From SW132 sp038150125 (GTDB lineage: Bacteria > Bacteroidota > Rhodothermia > Balneolales > Balneolaceae): a stretch of DNA of 64,000 bases. This document shows, one piece after another, positions 18,300-26,184 of this stretch. The stretch lies in the NCBI RefSeq assembly GCF_038150125.1, contig NZ_JBBVMF010000003.1, forward strand, positions 298,196 through 362,195. The letters are read 5' to 3'. Both the position numbers and the translations under genes were made by a program. Below the pieces are notes generated by a model. The model saw only the letters and a list, made by a program, of their open reading frames with translations, was not told where the DNA came from and did not search any database. Every line of letters begins with the position of its first letter. Positions within the stretch are counted from its first letter, which is position 1.

Positions 18300-18734
18300 A
18301 TGACACGAATGAAAAGCTATTTTATAAGTGCACTTATTTTTTTGTCAATCATTGTTCTATTAACCGGGAATGTGTTCATTAATAACACATTATCTGACGA
18401 AACGACAAGGGAATATAATACTGCTGAGCCCGCCGATACTGTGGGTATGACCAATACAATGAAGTTTGACGCTGATACGGTTAGAATTGAGGCTGAGGAA
18501 ACAGTCGTGTGGAAAAATTCTTCACTTCTTGCACACTCTGTTACTGCAGATCCATCGGAATCTACCATAGATGGAAGTGCAGAACTTCCGGAAGGTGCCG
18601 AGCCTTTCAATTCCGGAATGATGGACCCGGAGGAGACTTTTTCCCACACATTTGAGGTGCCCGGCACCTATAAATACTTTTGCATTCCGCACGAGGGTGC
18701 AAATATGTACGGTTGGATAATTGTTGAAGAATAA
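18300..18734 (+). CDS. plastocyanin/azurin-like cupredoxin
   Basis: The 144-residue protein has an N-terminal hydrophobic segment (about 6-27) that acts as a signal anchor or uncleaved signal. A type 1 copper domain follows: H79 in LLAHSVTAD, then C128, H131 and M136 in YKYFCIPHEGANMYGWI. This spacing is typical of amicyanin/pseudoazurin-like electron carriers. The upstream motif VWKNSSLLAHSV is the usual N-x-x-x-x-x-H loop. It would carry single electrons at the outer face of the membrane; its partner is unknown. The GGAG-containing sequence before ATG is a good ribosome-binding site. Confidence 0.88.
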   Translation: MTRMKSYFISALIFLSIIVLLTGNVFINNTLSDETTREYNTAEPADTVGMTNTMKFDADTVRIEAEETVVWKNSSLLAHSVTADPSESTIDGSAELPEGAEPFNSGMMDPEETFSHTFEVPGTYKYFCIPHEGANMYGWIIVEE

Positions 18735-18893
18735 GAGTAATCCCGGCTGGCCGGAATTAATAAGTTTCTCGAGAAGGGCGAAAGAAATATAACATCCATG
18801 AAATTTAGAATTTCGTCAACTCCGCTTAAAATCTTCTGTTCCTATTGACAAAATAAGCCTGAACCCGACATTTTATCTGCCAATTATTAACGA

Positions 18894-18921
18894 TCTTCCG
18901 TCTTCCGTCTTCCGTCTTCCG
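18894..18921. repeat. four tandem copies of TCTTCCG
   Basis: Four perfect 7-bp copies lie between the cupredoxin gene and the end of hemF. They are a short-sequence repeat in a non-coding region, 7 bases before the hemF stop codon. Confidence 0.9.
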
Positions 18922-18927
18922 TCATTG

Positions 18928-19845
18928 TTATACCCACTCTCTTGGACTCTTCAGCACATCCACAAGTTCTGCTTCTTTAGTACCTTTTTCAGGATGGTGA
19001 TCATAATCCCATCTCACTTCCGGCGGCAGGCTCATCAGGATAGATTCAATCCGTCCGTTGGTTTTTAGACCAAACAACGTGCCGCGATCGTGAACAAGGT
19101 TAAATTCCACGTAGCGTCCCCGGCGAATTTCCTGCCAGTACCGCTGTTCCGGTGTGAATGGTAATTTTTTTCTTTTTTCGGCAATAGGGTGGTAGCTTTC
19201 AATAAACGCATCGCCAACATCAGTGGTGAAGGCATACCAGTCATCAAGAGACATCTCATCGGTTGCCCTTCTATAATCAAAAAAGAGTCCGCCAATCCCT
19301 CTGGCTTCGCCGCGATGGGAGTTATAAAAATACTCATCACACTCTTTTTTGAACTCCGGGTAGAAGCTGGAGTGATGACGATCGCAGGCTTCTTTTAATG
19401 TCTTATGAAAATGTTCAGCGTCTTCTTCAAACAGATAATAGGGCGTTAAGTCCGCACCGCCGCCAAACCATCCATCCACCGCGTTGTCCATTGATTCATC
19501 ATCATAGAGTTCGAAGTAACGGAAATTGGCGTGGACGGTTGGCACCATCGGGTTTTCGGGGTGCAGCACGAGTGACACCCCCCCCGCCCAGAACCATCCG
19601 CTATCTACATTGAAATGTTTTTTGATGGGATCAGGCAGTTCTCCCCATACCCTGGAGACATTCACGCCGCCTTTTTCAAACACATCTCCTTTTTCAATGA
19701 CTCGTGTACGGCCGCCGCCGCCCCCCTCGCGATCCCAGTCGTCCTCTTTAAATTTGCCGCTACCGTCAGTCTCCTCCATCGCGGTACAGATTTTATTTTG
19801 AAGATCGTCGATGTAATTGGAGAAATTTTGTTTGATTTGTGACAT
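18928..19845 (-). CDS. hemF: oxygen-dependent coproporphyrinogen III oxidase
   Basis: The enzyme uses O2 to decarboxylate two propionates of coproporphyrinogen III to give protoporphyrinogen IX. The 305-residue sequence carries the HemF signature WWFGGGADLTPYY (here GWFGGGADLTPYYLFEEDAEHFH), the GGLFFDYR motif and the terminal EVRWDYDHHPEKGTKE region. It is full length. It is the last gene of the heme operon, 164 bases after hemE, with a terminator-like hairpin in between, so its expression may be reduced relative to hemE or use its own promoter. Choice of the aerobic enzyme points to an oxygen-using organism. Confidence 0.95.
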   Translation of the reverse strand: MSQIKQNFSNYIDDLQNKICTAMEETDGSGKFKEDDWDREGGGGGRTRVIEKGDVFEKGGVNVSRVWGELPDPIKKHFNVDSGWFWAGGVSLVLHPENPMVPTVHANFRYFELYDDESMDNAVDGWFGGGADLTPYYLFEEDAEHFHKTLKEACDRHHSSFYPEFKKECDEYFYNSHRGEARGIGGLFFDYRRATDEMSLDDWYAFTTDVGDAFIESYHPIAEKRKKLPFTPEQRYWQEIRRGRYVEFNLVHDRGTLFGLKTNGRIESILMSLPPEVRWDYDHHPEKGTKEAELVDVLKSPREWV

Positions 19846-19900
19846 GTGGAATTAATTGGTTTTACGTTCAATAAATCCCCTATAATGAGGGGAAAGTCGA

Positions 19901-19954
19901 ATAAAAAAAGCGCACCGTGCTTTTCGGCAGAGCGGAGAGTGTGTTTACGGTGCG
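19901..19954 (-). terminator. terminator-like hairpin between hemE and hemF
   Basis: On the minus strand an 8-bp perfect stem (CGCACCGT at 19911-19918 with ACGGTGCG at 19947-19954) runs directly into a T-rich tract (seven T). It follows hemE, so hemF may be partly insulated. A small palindrome with CCCCT/AGGGG arms lies just beyond (about 19877-19893) and belongs to the same G/C repeat style as elsewhere in the operon. Confidence 0.6.
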
Positions 19955-20009
19955 TTGATGGAATTCCTGAGTTTAGTCTCGATTTCTAGCCCCGCTAACA
20001 CACCCCTGA

Positions 20010-21125
20010 TCAAAGCCGCTGTACACGGTTTGATCTGTCCCCTCTCGAGAGGGGATTTTCACTTTTCACTTCTGCCTTTTCACTCCCATACTCTTTCACC
20101 GTATCTACAAATGCCCGTGCATGATCCACCGGGATATTTGGTAATATGCCGTGACCAAGATTGGCAATATACTTTTGAGTGCCAAAGCGATCAAGCATTC
20201 GCTTGGTATGTTTCACGATTTCGGGAATGGGTGAGAGCAACCGTGTGGGATCAAAATTGCCCTGAAGTGTGATATTGTTCCGGGTTTTTTCCCGCGCGTA
20301 TTCCGGGCTGATAGTCCAGTCGATACCAAGGGCAGATGCCCCGCTTTTGTAGCCGAGCCGCTCGAGTGCATACCATGATCCTTTTGCGAAGAGAATCACA
20401 GGCACATCTTTAATCGACTGTGTGATTTCGATCAGGTAGGGGAGGGCCCATTCGTTAAAATCATCGGGACTTAGAAGGCCGCTCCAAGAATCAAACAGCT
20501 GGATCGCCTGAGCTCCAGCCTCAACCTGTGCCTGAAGATAGTCGATGGTGGCTTTGGTCAGCTCTTTCATCACATGGCGGGCCGCATCAGGATGCTGAAA
20601 CAGAAACGCCTTTGCCTTGTCGAAGTTCTTGGATCCTTCGCCCTGAACCATATAGCAAAACAGAGTCCAAGGAGCACCTCCAAAGCCGATAATCGGAACT
20701 CTTCCGTTGAGCTCATGACGAGTGAGTGTGATCGCTCTCATCACATGATCCAGCTTCTGAGGTACATCTTCAGCTAAGATAGAAAACGCATCATCTTCTG
20801 TTTTGATATTGTTTTCAAGCACAGGCCCTTTCCCTTTCACAAGATCCACATCAATTCCCAGCGCTTGTGGAATGGTGAGGATATCGGAAAAGATGATAGC
20901 GGCATCCGGCTCCAGCTCATCAATGGGCTGCAGGGTGATTTCGCACGCCAGCTCGGGCGTTTCAACCCGTTCAAAAAACGTGTATTTTTTTCGAAGCGTC
21001 ATGTACTGAGGCAGATATCGTCCCGCCTGCCGCATCATCCATACCGGTGGGCGCTCCACGTGTTCACCGTTTAGTGCTCGAAGAAACAGGTCGTTTTTAA
21101 GTGCTGGGAAGTTATGTGGCATCAT
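20010..21125 (-). CDS. hemE: uroporphyrinogen decarboxylase
   Basis: The enzyme decarboxylates the four acetate groups of uroporphyrinogen III to coproporphyrinogen III. The N-terminal signature RPPVWMMRQAGRYLPQYM and the middle GFGGAPWTLFCYMVQG are intact, as is NLGHGILPNIPVDHARAFVDTVKEYG. The catalytic core ends about residue 348. The last 20 or so residues (ending SENPLSRGDRSNRVQRL) are not family sequence: they are read through an 18-bp palindromic repeat (20038-20055) and run to a chance stop. The start ATG is the conserved one; the frame extends one codon upstream as a second Met. Confidence 0.95.
   Translation of the reverse strand: MMPHNFPALKNDLFLRALNGEHVERPPVWMMRQAGRYLPQYMTLRKKYTFFERVETPELACEITLQPIDELEPDAAIIFSDILTIPQALGIDVDLVKGKGPVLENNIKTEDDAFSILAEDVPQKLDHVMRAITLTRHELNGRVPIIGFGGAPWTLFCYMVQGEGSKNFDKAKAFLFQHPDAARHVMKELTKATIDYLQAQVEAGAQAIQLFDSWSGLLSPDDFNEWALPYLIEITQSIKDVPVILFAKGSWYALERLGYKSGASALGIDWTISPEYAREKTRNNITLQGNFDPTRLLSPIPEIVKHTKRMLDRFGTQKYIANLGHGILPNIPVDHARAFVDTVKEYGSEKAEVKSENPLSRGDRSNRVQRL
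20038..20055. repeat. 18-bp perfect palindrome inside the hemE 3' end
   Basis: TCCCCTCTCGAGAGGGGA is its own reverse complement. It encodes part of the non-family C-terminal extension of HemE and resembles the C-rich hairpins flanking the DUF559 element in hemD, so it is probably a remnant of the same repeat family. Confidence 0.8.
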
Positions 21126-21149
21126 GGTTTTATGAGATTATAATTTGGT

Positions 21150-21732
21150 GAAGAGTGTCCATCCGCCGGCTGGCGGAGGTCAATGGGGGATGATAATCGG
21201 AGCGTTGAATCTAAATGGTAACCTTTAAAGGTTTTAAGACCTTTCTGCTCACCCCCCTGCACCTTTGGAGCTTTCCCCCTTCTCACGAGTGATCCCTTTG
21301 GGGGAAGGGGGACTGGGTTTATTGTCCTCAGCGGGTTTAAGTTTTTTTATCCAATACAAAATTTCACTTTCTACGTTTCTTAAATCGTTCATCACGTCAT
21401 CATCAGTAAACCTGAGAATTTTGAATCCTGCTTCCTCCAGCTCAGCCTGGCGTTCTTTATCTTTCTTCCATTGCTGTTCAAATTCATGAGAATATCCATC
21501 GAGCTCAATGATGAGCTTTAAATCTTTACAGAGAAAATCTGCGATATAGTTTAGAACCGGGCGTTGGCGAAGGAATGTGTAACCGGTATGTTTGCCCCTG
21601 AGAAGTTCAGACCATAACCGGATTTCTGCTTTTGTGGAATCGTTTCGGAGGTTTCGGGCGAGGTTTTTAAGGTTTTTGTTGTAATAAAGATTGTTTTCAT
21701 CCCCCATTGCCCCCTTCAAAGGGGGACACTTC
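21150..21732 (-). mobile_element. DUF559-carrying repeat unit inserted at the 3' end of hemD
   Basis: The unit is bounded by inverted ends. The left end has GAAGAGTGTCC (21150-21160), a hairpin with TCCGCC/GGCGGA arms, then CAATGGGGGATGA (21181-21193). The right end, read on the minus strand, has GAAGTGTCC, a CCCCC/GGGGG hairpin, then the identical CAATGGGGGATGA (21697-21709). The cargo is the DUF559 coding segment plus extra C-rich palindromes at 21245-21320. I see no target-site duplication with certainty. The exact outer borders are approximate. Confidence 0.65.
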
Positions 21733-22487
21733 GCAATCGGTTCTTTCCCAGTCTCCCCCAAAACCCTTGCCACAAATTTCAAAAATACTTCTGTGTCAGG
21801 TTGGGGGCTGATGTGGACGTGCTGGCCGGACTCGATACTCAGCTCTTCTGCAGTCGTGGGGCCGATGGCAAATAGTTCGGCAGAATTTTCAAGCCTGAAA
21901 CCGCCACTGTGACGGAATGCCTGTACTGAACTTGGACTGTAAAACAATATTCCATCAAATGAATCAAGGTCAGACAGATCTATCTGGTTCAATTCTGTTT
22001 TATAAACAACAATATCTTTAACGGTGATGTCCGATTCAGTCAAATAATGCCGGAGCTCATCACGCCGTTTGTTGCCGCAGAAATGAAGTATCAGTCGGTT
22101 TTTCATTGCAGGGTCATTCAACACATCATCAATGATGAGATGTGCCAGGCCAACGCCATTTTGCTGATCCGGTATTTTTATCCGACGGAACCCGGCTTCT
22201 ACGAGAGCCTCTTTTGTTTTTGATCCTACCGCATAGACCGGGGCATCTTCAGGCAGGTCGATACCTGCACGCCTGAACTGATCAATTGCCTTTACTCCAT
22301 TTTGACTCGTAAAGACAAAAATGGATTGATCAGCCTGTTCAACGGCCGTCTGAACCGAAAGCCAGTCACTTCGGTATTCGATGTTGATAGCCGGCTTCAT
22401 TACAACATGCAGATTCAAATCCCCGGCCAACGCCAGTTGCTCTGCCGATAATTCGCGCGTTATAAAAATGCTGGGTGACGTAGACAT
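21249..22487 (-). CDS. hemD: uroporphyrinogen III synthase fused to a DUF559 endonuclease-like domain
   Basis: Residues 1 to about 243 form a complete HemD (IFVFTSQNGVKAIDQF, PVYAVGSKTKEAL, LFYSPSSVQAF, ELFAIGPTTAEEL), which closes and inverts the D ring of hydroxymethylbilane. Residues about 244-267 are a repeat-encoded linker. Residues about 268-382 are a complete DUF559 domain (Vsr-like PD-(D/E)XK fold) with NLRNDSTKAEIRLW, RQRPVLNYIADFLC and LIIELDGYSHEF; D317, E329 and D330 look like the metal site. The last 30 residues are repeat-encoded and low in complexity. The gene lies between hemC (72 bases) and hemE (123 bases). The HemD part should be active; whether the nuclease part folds or acts is unknown. 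Confidence 0.88.
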   Translation of the reverse strand: MSTSPSIFITRELSAEQLALAGDLNLHVVMKPAINIEYRSDWLSVQTAVEQADQSIFVFTSQNGVKAIDQFRRAGIDLPEDAPVYAVGSKTKEALVEAGFRRIKIPDQQNGVGLAHLIIDDVLNDPAMKNRLILHFCGNKRRDELRHYLTESDITVKDIVVYKTELNQIDLSDLDSFDGILFYSPSSVQAFRHSGGFRLENSAELFAIGPTTAEELSIESGQHVHISPQPDTEVFLKFVARVLGETGKEPIAKCPPLKGAMGDENNLYYNKNLKNLARNLRNDSTKAEIRLWSELLRGKHTGYTFLRQRPVLNYIADFLCKDLKLIIELDGYSHEFEQQWKKDKERQAELEEAGFKILRFTDDDVMNDLRNVESEILYWIKKLKPAEDNKPSPPSPKGITREKGESSKGAGG

Positions 22488-22559
22488 GATCTGATCACCG
22501 ATCCGTCTGAGTTAAAGTTATGAGACAATATTTTAGAGCAAACAAAAAACCGGTAAGAT

Positions 22560-23480
22560 CTATTTTTTCATCTCTTCAACAAGCTTGTCAGCTCCTTGTG
22601 AGAGAAGTTCTTGAGCTGCTTTCCGGCCAAGACCGCCTGCACTTTTTGCCGGTGCAGAAAGTTCAATATCGTAAGAGAGTGAACCGTCCGTTTTTAGTGC
22701 TGCGGCTTTCAGGTATAGCGTATCACCGCTATCGTTAAGCCAGGCGTGTGCTCCCACTGGAGCACTGCAACCCGCCTCCATTTCGTTCAGCAGTTCGCGC
22801 TCAATACCGGTGCAGAGATTGGTTTCGGCATGATTCAGATTTGAGGTGATATCGATCATTTTGTCGTCATCTTCGCGTACCATCACCGCCATCGCACCCT
22901 GGGCGGGCGCAGGAATCATCCAGTCCAAATAGTCTGAAATATGGTGATCGAGATTGATTCGTATCAAACCGGCAGCTGCAAAAATAGCGCCGTGCCACTC
23001 TTTTTCTTTCACTTTTCGGAGGCGTGTATTTACATTTCCCCGGATATTCGTGATTTCATGATTAGGATAGCGGTGCAGCCATTGAGCCCGCCTTCGGTTG
23101 CTGCTGGTGGCGATGACGGCCTGAACGGTTTCATCATTGAGAAAGTCGATTCCATCGGGGGCAACTAGCGAATCGCGCGGATCTTCCCTTTTACACACAG
23201 CCGATACAACAAGGGGTAGTGGATTGTCGGTTGGTAAATCTTTGTAGGAGTGAACGGCAAGATCAATCTGGTTGTCGAGCAGGGCATCATCAAGGGCTTT
23301 TGTAAAGACACCTTTGCCCCCCATTTCGGTCAGTGGAGTGGTCAGGTCAATATCACCCTCCGACTTTACGAAAATAAGCTCAGTTTCAAAGCCAAGAGCT
23401 TCCAGTTTTCCCGCAACATTTTTGGCTTGCCAGGTGGCAAGTTCGCTTTCCCGGGTACCAATTCGGATGAGATCAGCCAT
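22560..23480 (-). CDS. hemC: porphobilinogen deaminase (hydroxymethylbilane synthase)
   Basis: The enzyme joins four porphobilinogens into hydroxymethylbilane. The sequence starts with IRIGTRESELATWQA, has HSYKDLPT with the catalytic aspartate D81, the cofactor-binding RGNVNTRLRK (147-156) and the dipyrromethane attachment cysteine C238 in EMEAGCSAPVGAHA. It is full length at 306 residues. Its ATG overlaps the hemA stop by one base (TAATG), so translation is coupled within the heme operon. Confidence 0.96.
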   Translation of the reverse strand: MADLIRIGTRESELATWQAKNVAGKLEALGFETELIFVKSEGDIDLTTPLTEMGGKGVFTKALDDALLDNQIDLAVHSYKDLPTDNPLPLVVSAVCKREDPRDSLVAPDGIDFLNDETVQAVIATSSNRRRAQWLHRYPNHEITNIRGNVNTRLRKVKEKEWHGAIFAAAGLIRINLDHHISDYLDWMIPAPAQGAMAVMVREDDDKMIDITSNLNHAETNLCTGIERELLNEMEAGCSAPVGAHAWLNDSGDTLYLKAAALKTDGSLSYDIELSAPAKSAGGLGRKAAQELLSQGADKLVEEMKK

Positions 23481-24733
23481 TAGCTTTCTTCCGATTCCAG
23501 TTTGAACATATCGGAGACCATTTGCGCTACATCGTCGCTTTGGTGATGGTCTCGTAAATGTTCAATACTATACGCGGCAATTTTATTGACAATTCGCCGC
23601 GTGAGGTTATCGATTTTTTCCTGATCGTTGGCACTGATTTTATTCTTAAAAAAATCGAATTCATCTTCTCTGATGGATTCAAATTTTCGGGTCAGTGCTT
23701 TGATGGTAGGAACAACTCTCTGCTCATTTATCCAGAGCTGATAATCAGAGAGTTCCTGTTCAATAATTTTTTTCACAAGCGGTACTTCTTCTTCACGCCT
23801 TTTATACGCTTCATCTGTTACATCCCCGAGCATATCCATATTGGCGACATCAACAAAATCGAGACGGGCCACATTGGGATCGATATTCCGGGGAACCGAC
23901 AGATCAAGCATTACTTTAAATTTCGGATTCTCCATCGAGGGACGCATATGTTCCGGACGGATAACAGGTTCAGAGGCACCGGTTGCCACAATCACGAGAT
24001 CCGCATCGGCAATTTGTTCGGGAAGACGATCCATATCGGCCACTTCAAGATTAAAGCGATCGGCCACAAATTCAGCACGATCTCTCGTGCGATTGATTAA
24101 CGTGAGCTTGCTTGCCCCCAGGTTAATCAGGTTCTTACAGGTTACTTTTCCGATCTTGCCGGTTCCGACAAGCAAAATATTCTTGTTGGCAAGGCTATCA
24201 AATGTTTGGGCTGCAAACTTCACGGCAGCATATGCAACGGTTGCCGCCCCGTGGCCAAGAGATGTTTCGTTACGCGATCGTTTATGCGCTCTGAACACAT
24301 GCTGCATCAGCCGGTGCATTTCACCAGACACCACGCCTTCTTTACTTGAAAGCTCGTATCCTTCTTTTACCTGCTTCACAATCTGGAGGTCTCCCAGGAT
24401 TTGGGAATCGAGGCCGGTTGCAACCTTAAAAATGTGCTCGATGGCCCGAGGCCCCTCAAGTTCAAATCCGTATTTATGAAATTCATCCAGGTTGCCGTCT
24501 GAATAGTTGGTGAGCAGCCGAATAAGTTCCTGGGCAGTCGCACCATTCGCAATAATTTCAGTTCTATTACAGGTTGACACAACAAAAATACTGTGGATGC
24601 CTTCGCGCCGGGCGGCATCAAGAAAGAGCCGTTTCCGAGAATCATCAAGGCTAAATTTCTCCCTGACCTCCACGGGGGCATCCCAGTGGTTAATTCCAAT
24701 AAGCGTAAAATCGTTTATAGTTGGATGGATCAT
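23480..24733 (-). CDS. hemA: glutamyl-tRNA reductase
   Basis: The enzyme reduces glutamyl-tRNA to glutamate-1-semialdehyde, the committed step of C5-type tetrapyrrole synthesis. The catalytic cysteine is C55 in VVSTCNRTEI. The NADPH domain is marked by ILLVGTGKIGKVTCKNL, followed by DLSVPRNIDP and a C-terminal helical dimerisation region. The length of 417 residues is normal. It follows hemH by 4 bases and overlaps hemC by one. HemL and HemB, the next enzymes, are not in the window. Confidence 0.96.
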   Translation of the reverse strand: MIHPTINDFTLIGINHWDAPVEVREKFSLDDSRKRLFLDAARREGIHSIFVVSTCNRTEIIANGATAQELIRLLTNYSDGNLDEFHKYGFELEGPRAIEHIFKVATGLDSQILGDLQIVKQVKEGYELSSKEGVVSGEMHRLMQHVFRAHKRSRNETSLGHGAATVAYAAVKFAAQTFDSLANKNILLVGTGKIGKVTCKNLINLGASKLTLINRTRDRAEFVADRFNLEVADMDRLPEQIADADLVIVATGASEPVIRPEHMRPSMENPKFKVMLDLSVPRNIDPNVARLDFVDVANMDMLGDVTDEAYKRREEEVPLVKKIIEQELSDYQLWINEQRVVPTIKALTRKFESIREDEFDFFKNKISANDQEKIDNLTRRIVNKIAAYSIEHLRDHHQSDDVAQMVSDMFKLESEES

Positions 24734-24737
24734 CCCG

Positions 24738-25859
24738 TTATGCAGTTACTTCTTTTTTGTTGCTTTTCTCTTGTTCCCATTCAACGTCAGATGGATTCAC
24801 TTCGTGTTTCAAAACCCGCAGAGATTCCTCGGCAAGTGCCTTAATGTAAAGCGGGTGATCATTTAACCCACTCATCACCTTCATACTCTCAAATTCGAAT
24901 CCTTCTTCCTCAAGATCTTCCACAAGTTCTACGCCTAGTTCGTACAGCGTCTCAATATGGTCGGTCACAAACGCGATCGGAATCATCAGAAAATTCTTTA
25001 TTCCATACTCAAGATGCCGCCGGACCAGATCTTCAGTATTCGGTTGTGTCCATTTTTGAGGGCCCACTTTAGACTGGAAACCGAGCCAATAGGAGTGCTT
25101 TTCTTCCCGGCGCTCCATCACGGCTTCCATTGTTTCTTTCACTTCAACAGTGTACGGGTCGCCGCTTCGGACTTCAAGCAGTGGTGTGCCGTGAGCACTG
25201 AAAATAAGATGTGTTTTTTGCCGGGTTTCATCATCAAGCTCAGCCAGTGCCTCATCAATTCGGTCGTTAATTGCCTGCAGGTAACTTTCGTTTCGGTGAT
25301 AATTCTTCACATGAAACTGTTTCCACGGTGCGCCTTGCTCGCCAAATTTTTCTTTTTCCACATCTTCCCAGTCACGAAAACTGCTTCCGGTAGTGGTCCA
25401 GGAAAATTGCGGATAAAGCGGCATCAAAACCGTGTGAGTGATATCATCCTCAACCATATCATCCATGATAGTATCGGCAAATGGCAGCCAGTAACGCATA
25501 CAGGTATAAACTTTAACCTCTGCATCCGGCATAATTTTTTTGAAATATTTTTCAAGCCCGCGGCGCTGAGCTTCTGTAAGACCATTAATAGGAGAGCAGC
25601 AGTTCGATACAACTTTATTTTGACGATTGGTACAATGCTTATTTCCGGTACATCCTTTGGGGCATCCGTTAATTTCTTTGTAATCTTCGGCTACCGATGG
25701 AGCTCTTAATTTAGAGATAACATTTGAGAAAAGTTTTTGAGTAACTCCTCCTCCAAGTTTAATGATATCTTCATCCTGAAAGAGGTTTTTCAGGAAAATA
25801 CGGACGTTGTCTTCGCGAGTCGGGCCGCCAAGATTCATTAATACAATGCCAATTCGCAT
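24738..25859 (-). CDS. hemH: ferrochelatase with a cysteine-rich insertion
   Basis: The enzyme inserts Fe(II) into a porphyrin. The signature start LMNLGGPTREDNVRIFLKNLFQD, the catalytic histidine in LIFSAHGTPL and FVTDHIETLYEL are intact. Between YKEIN (60-64) and SPING (89-93) it carries an insertion with C66, C70, C76, C87 and C88. Some bacterial ferrochelatases bind a [2Fe-2S] cluster through extra cysteines, in a few lineages all within an internal segment, so a cluster here is plausible but unproven. It is the first gene of the heme operon, which makes the last enzyme of the pathway the promoter-proximal one. Confidence 0.94.
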   Translation of the reverse strand: MRIGIVLMNLGGPTREDNVRIFLKNLFQDEDIIKLGGGVTQKLFSNVISKLRAPSVAEDYKEINGCPKGCTGNKHCTNRQNKVVSNCCSPINGLTEAQRRGLEKYFKKIMPDAEVKVYTCMRYWLPFADTIMDDMVEDDITHTVLMPLYPQFSWTTTGSSFRDWEDVEKEKFGEQGAPWKQFHVKNYHRNESYLQAINDRIDEALAELDDETRQKTHLIFSAHGTPLLEVRSGDPYTVEVKETMEAVMERREEKHSYWLGFQSKVGPQKWTQPNTEDLVRRHLEYGIKNFLMIPIAFVTDHIETLYELGVELVEDLEEEGFEFESMKVMSGLNDHPLYIKALAEESLRVLKHEVNPSDVEWEQEKSNKKEVTA

Positions 25860-26184
25860 AAATTACGTATGTTAAAGTTGTTTTGGGGGTTTATAACAAC
25901 CCTAAACTAACTCTTTTTTTGTGAAAATAGAGTGAAGAGAGCCTCATCAGATTCAGTCTAAATAAGAAATATCGCCGGGACAATCTCTCCGCCAGCCAGG
26001 GAAGACTGTTATCCTGCACTTTCAGTAAAATTATAAATCAAACTGAGGTAAGTAGCTAAAGACTTTAAATTTAGAAGTAAATATCGCTGAATTGATACCA
26101 GATTTTGCCGATAATTAGGATTAGATTTGGCTTGATAAAGCCAGGTAGTCGTCGTTACCCATTTTTGATTCGTTACCATACACT
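25860..26184. other. 325-bp divergent region between hemH and the aquaporin gene
   Basis: The region should hold the heme-operon promoter and the aquaporin promoter. I see a short GGGTT/AACCC inverted pair near 25888 and a TGGCTT/AAGCCA hairpin near 26130, but no regulator site I can name. Confidence 0.4.

Noticed and set aside
23841..24479. 212-residue frame on the plus strand
   Set aside because: It is opposite hemA, whose motifs are all intact; composition is Ser/Arg-rich as expected for a shadow.
24957..25709. 250-residue frame on the plus strand
   Set aside because: It is a shadow of hemH on the opposite strand; the hemH protein has all its catalytic motifs.
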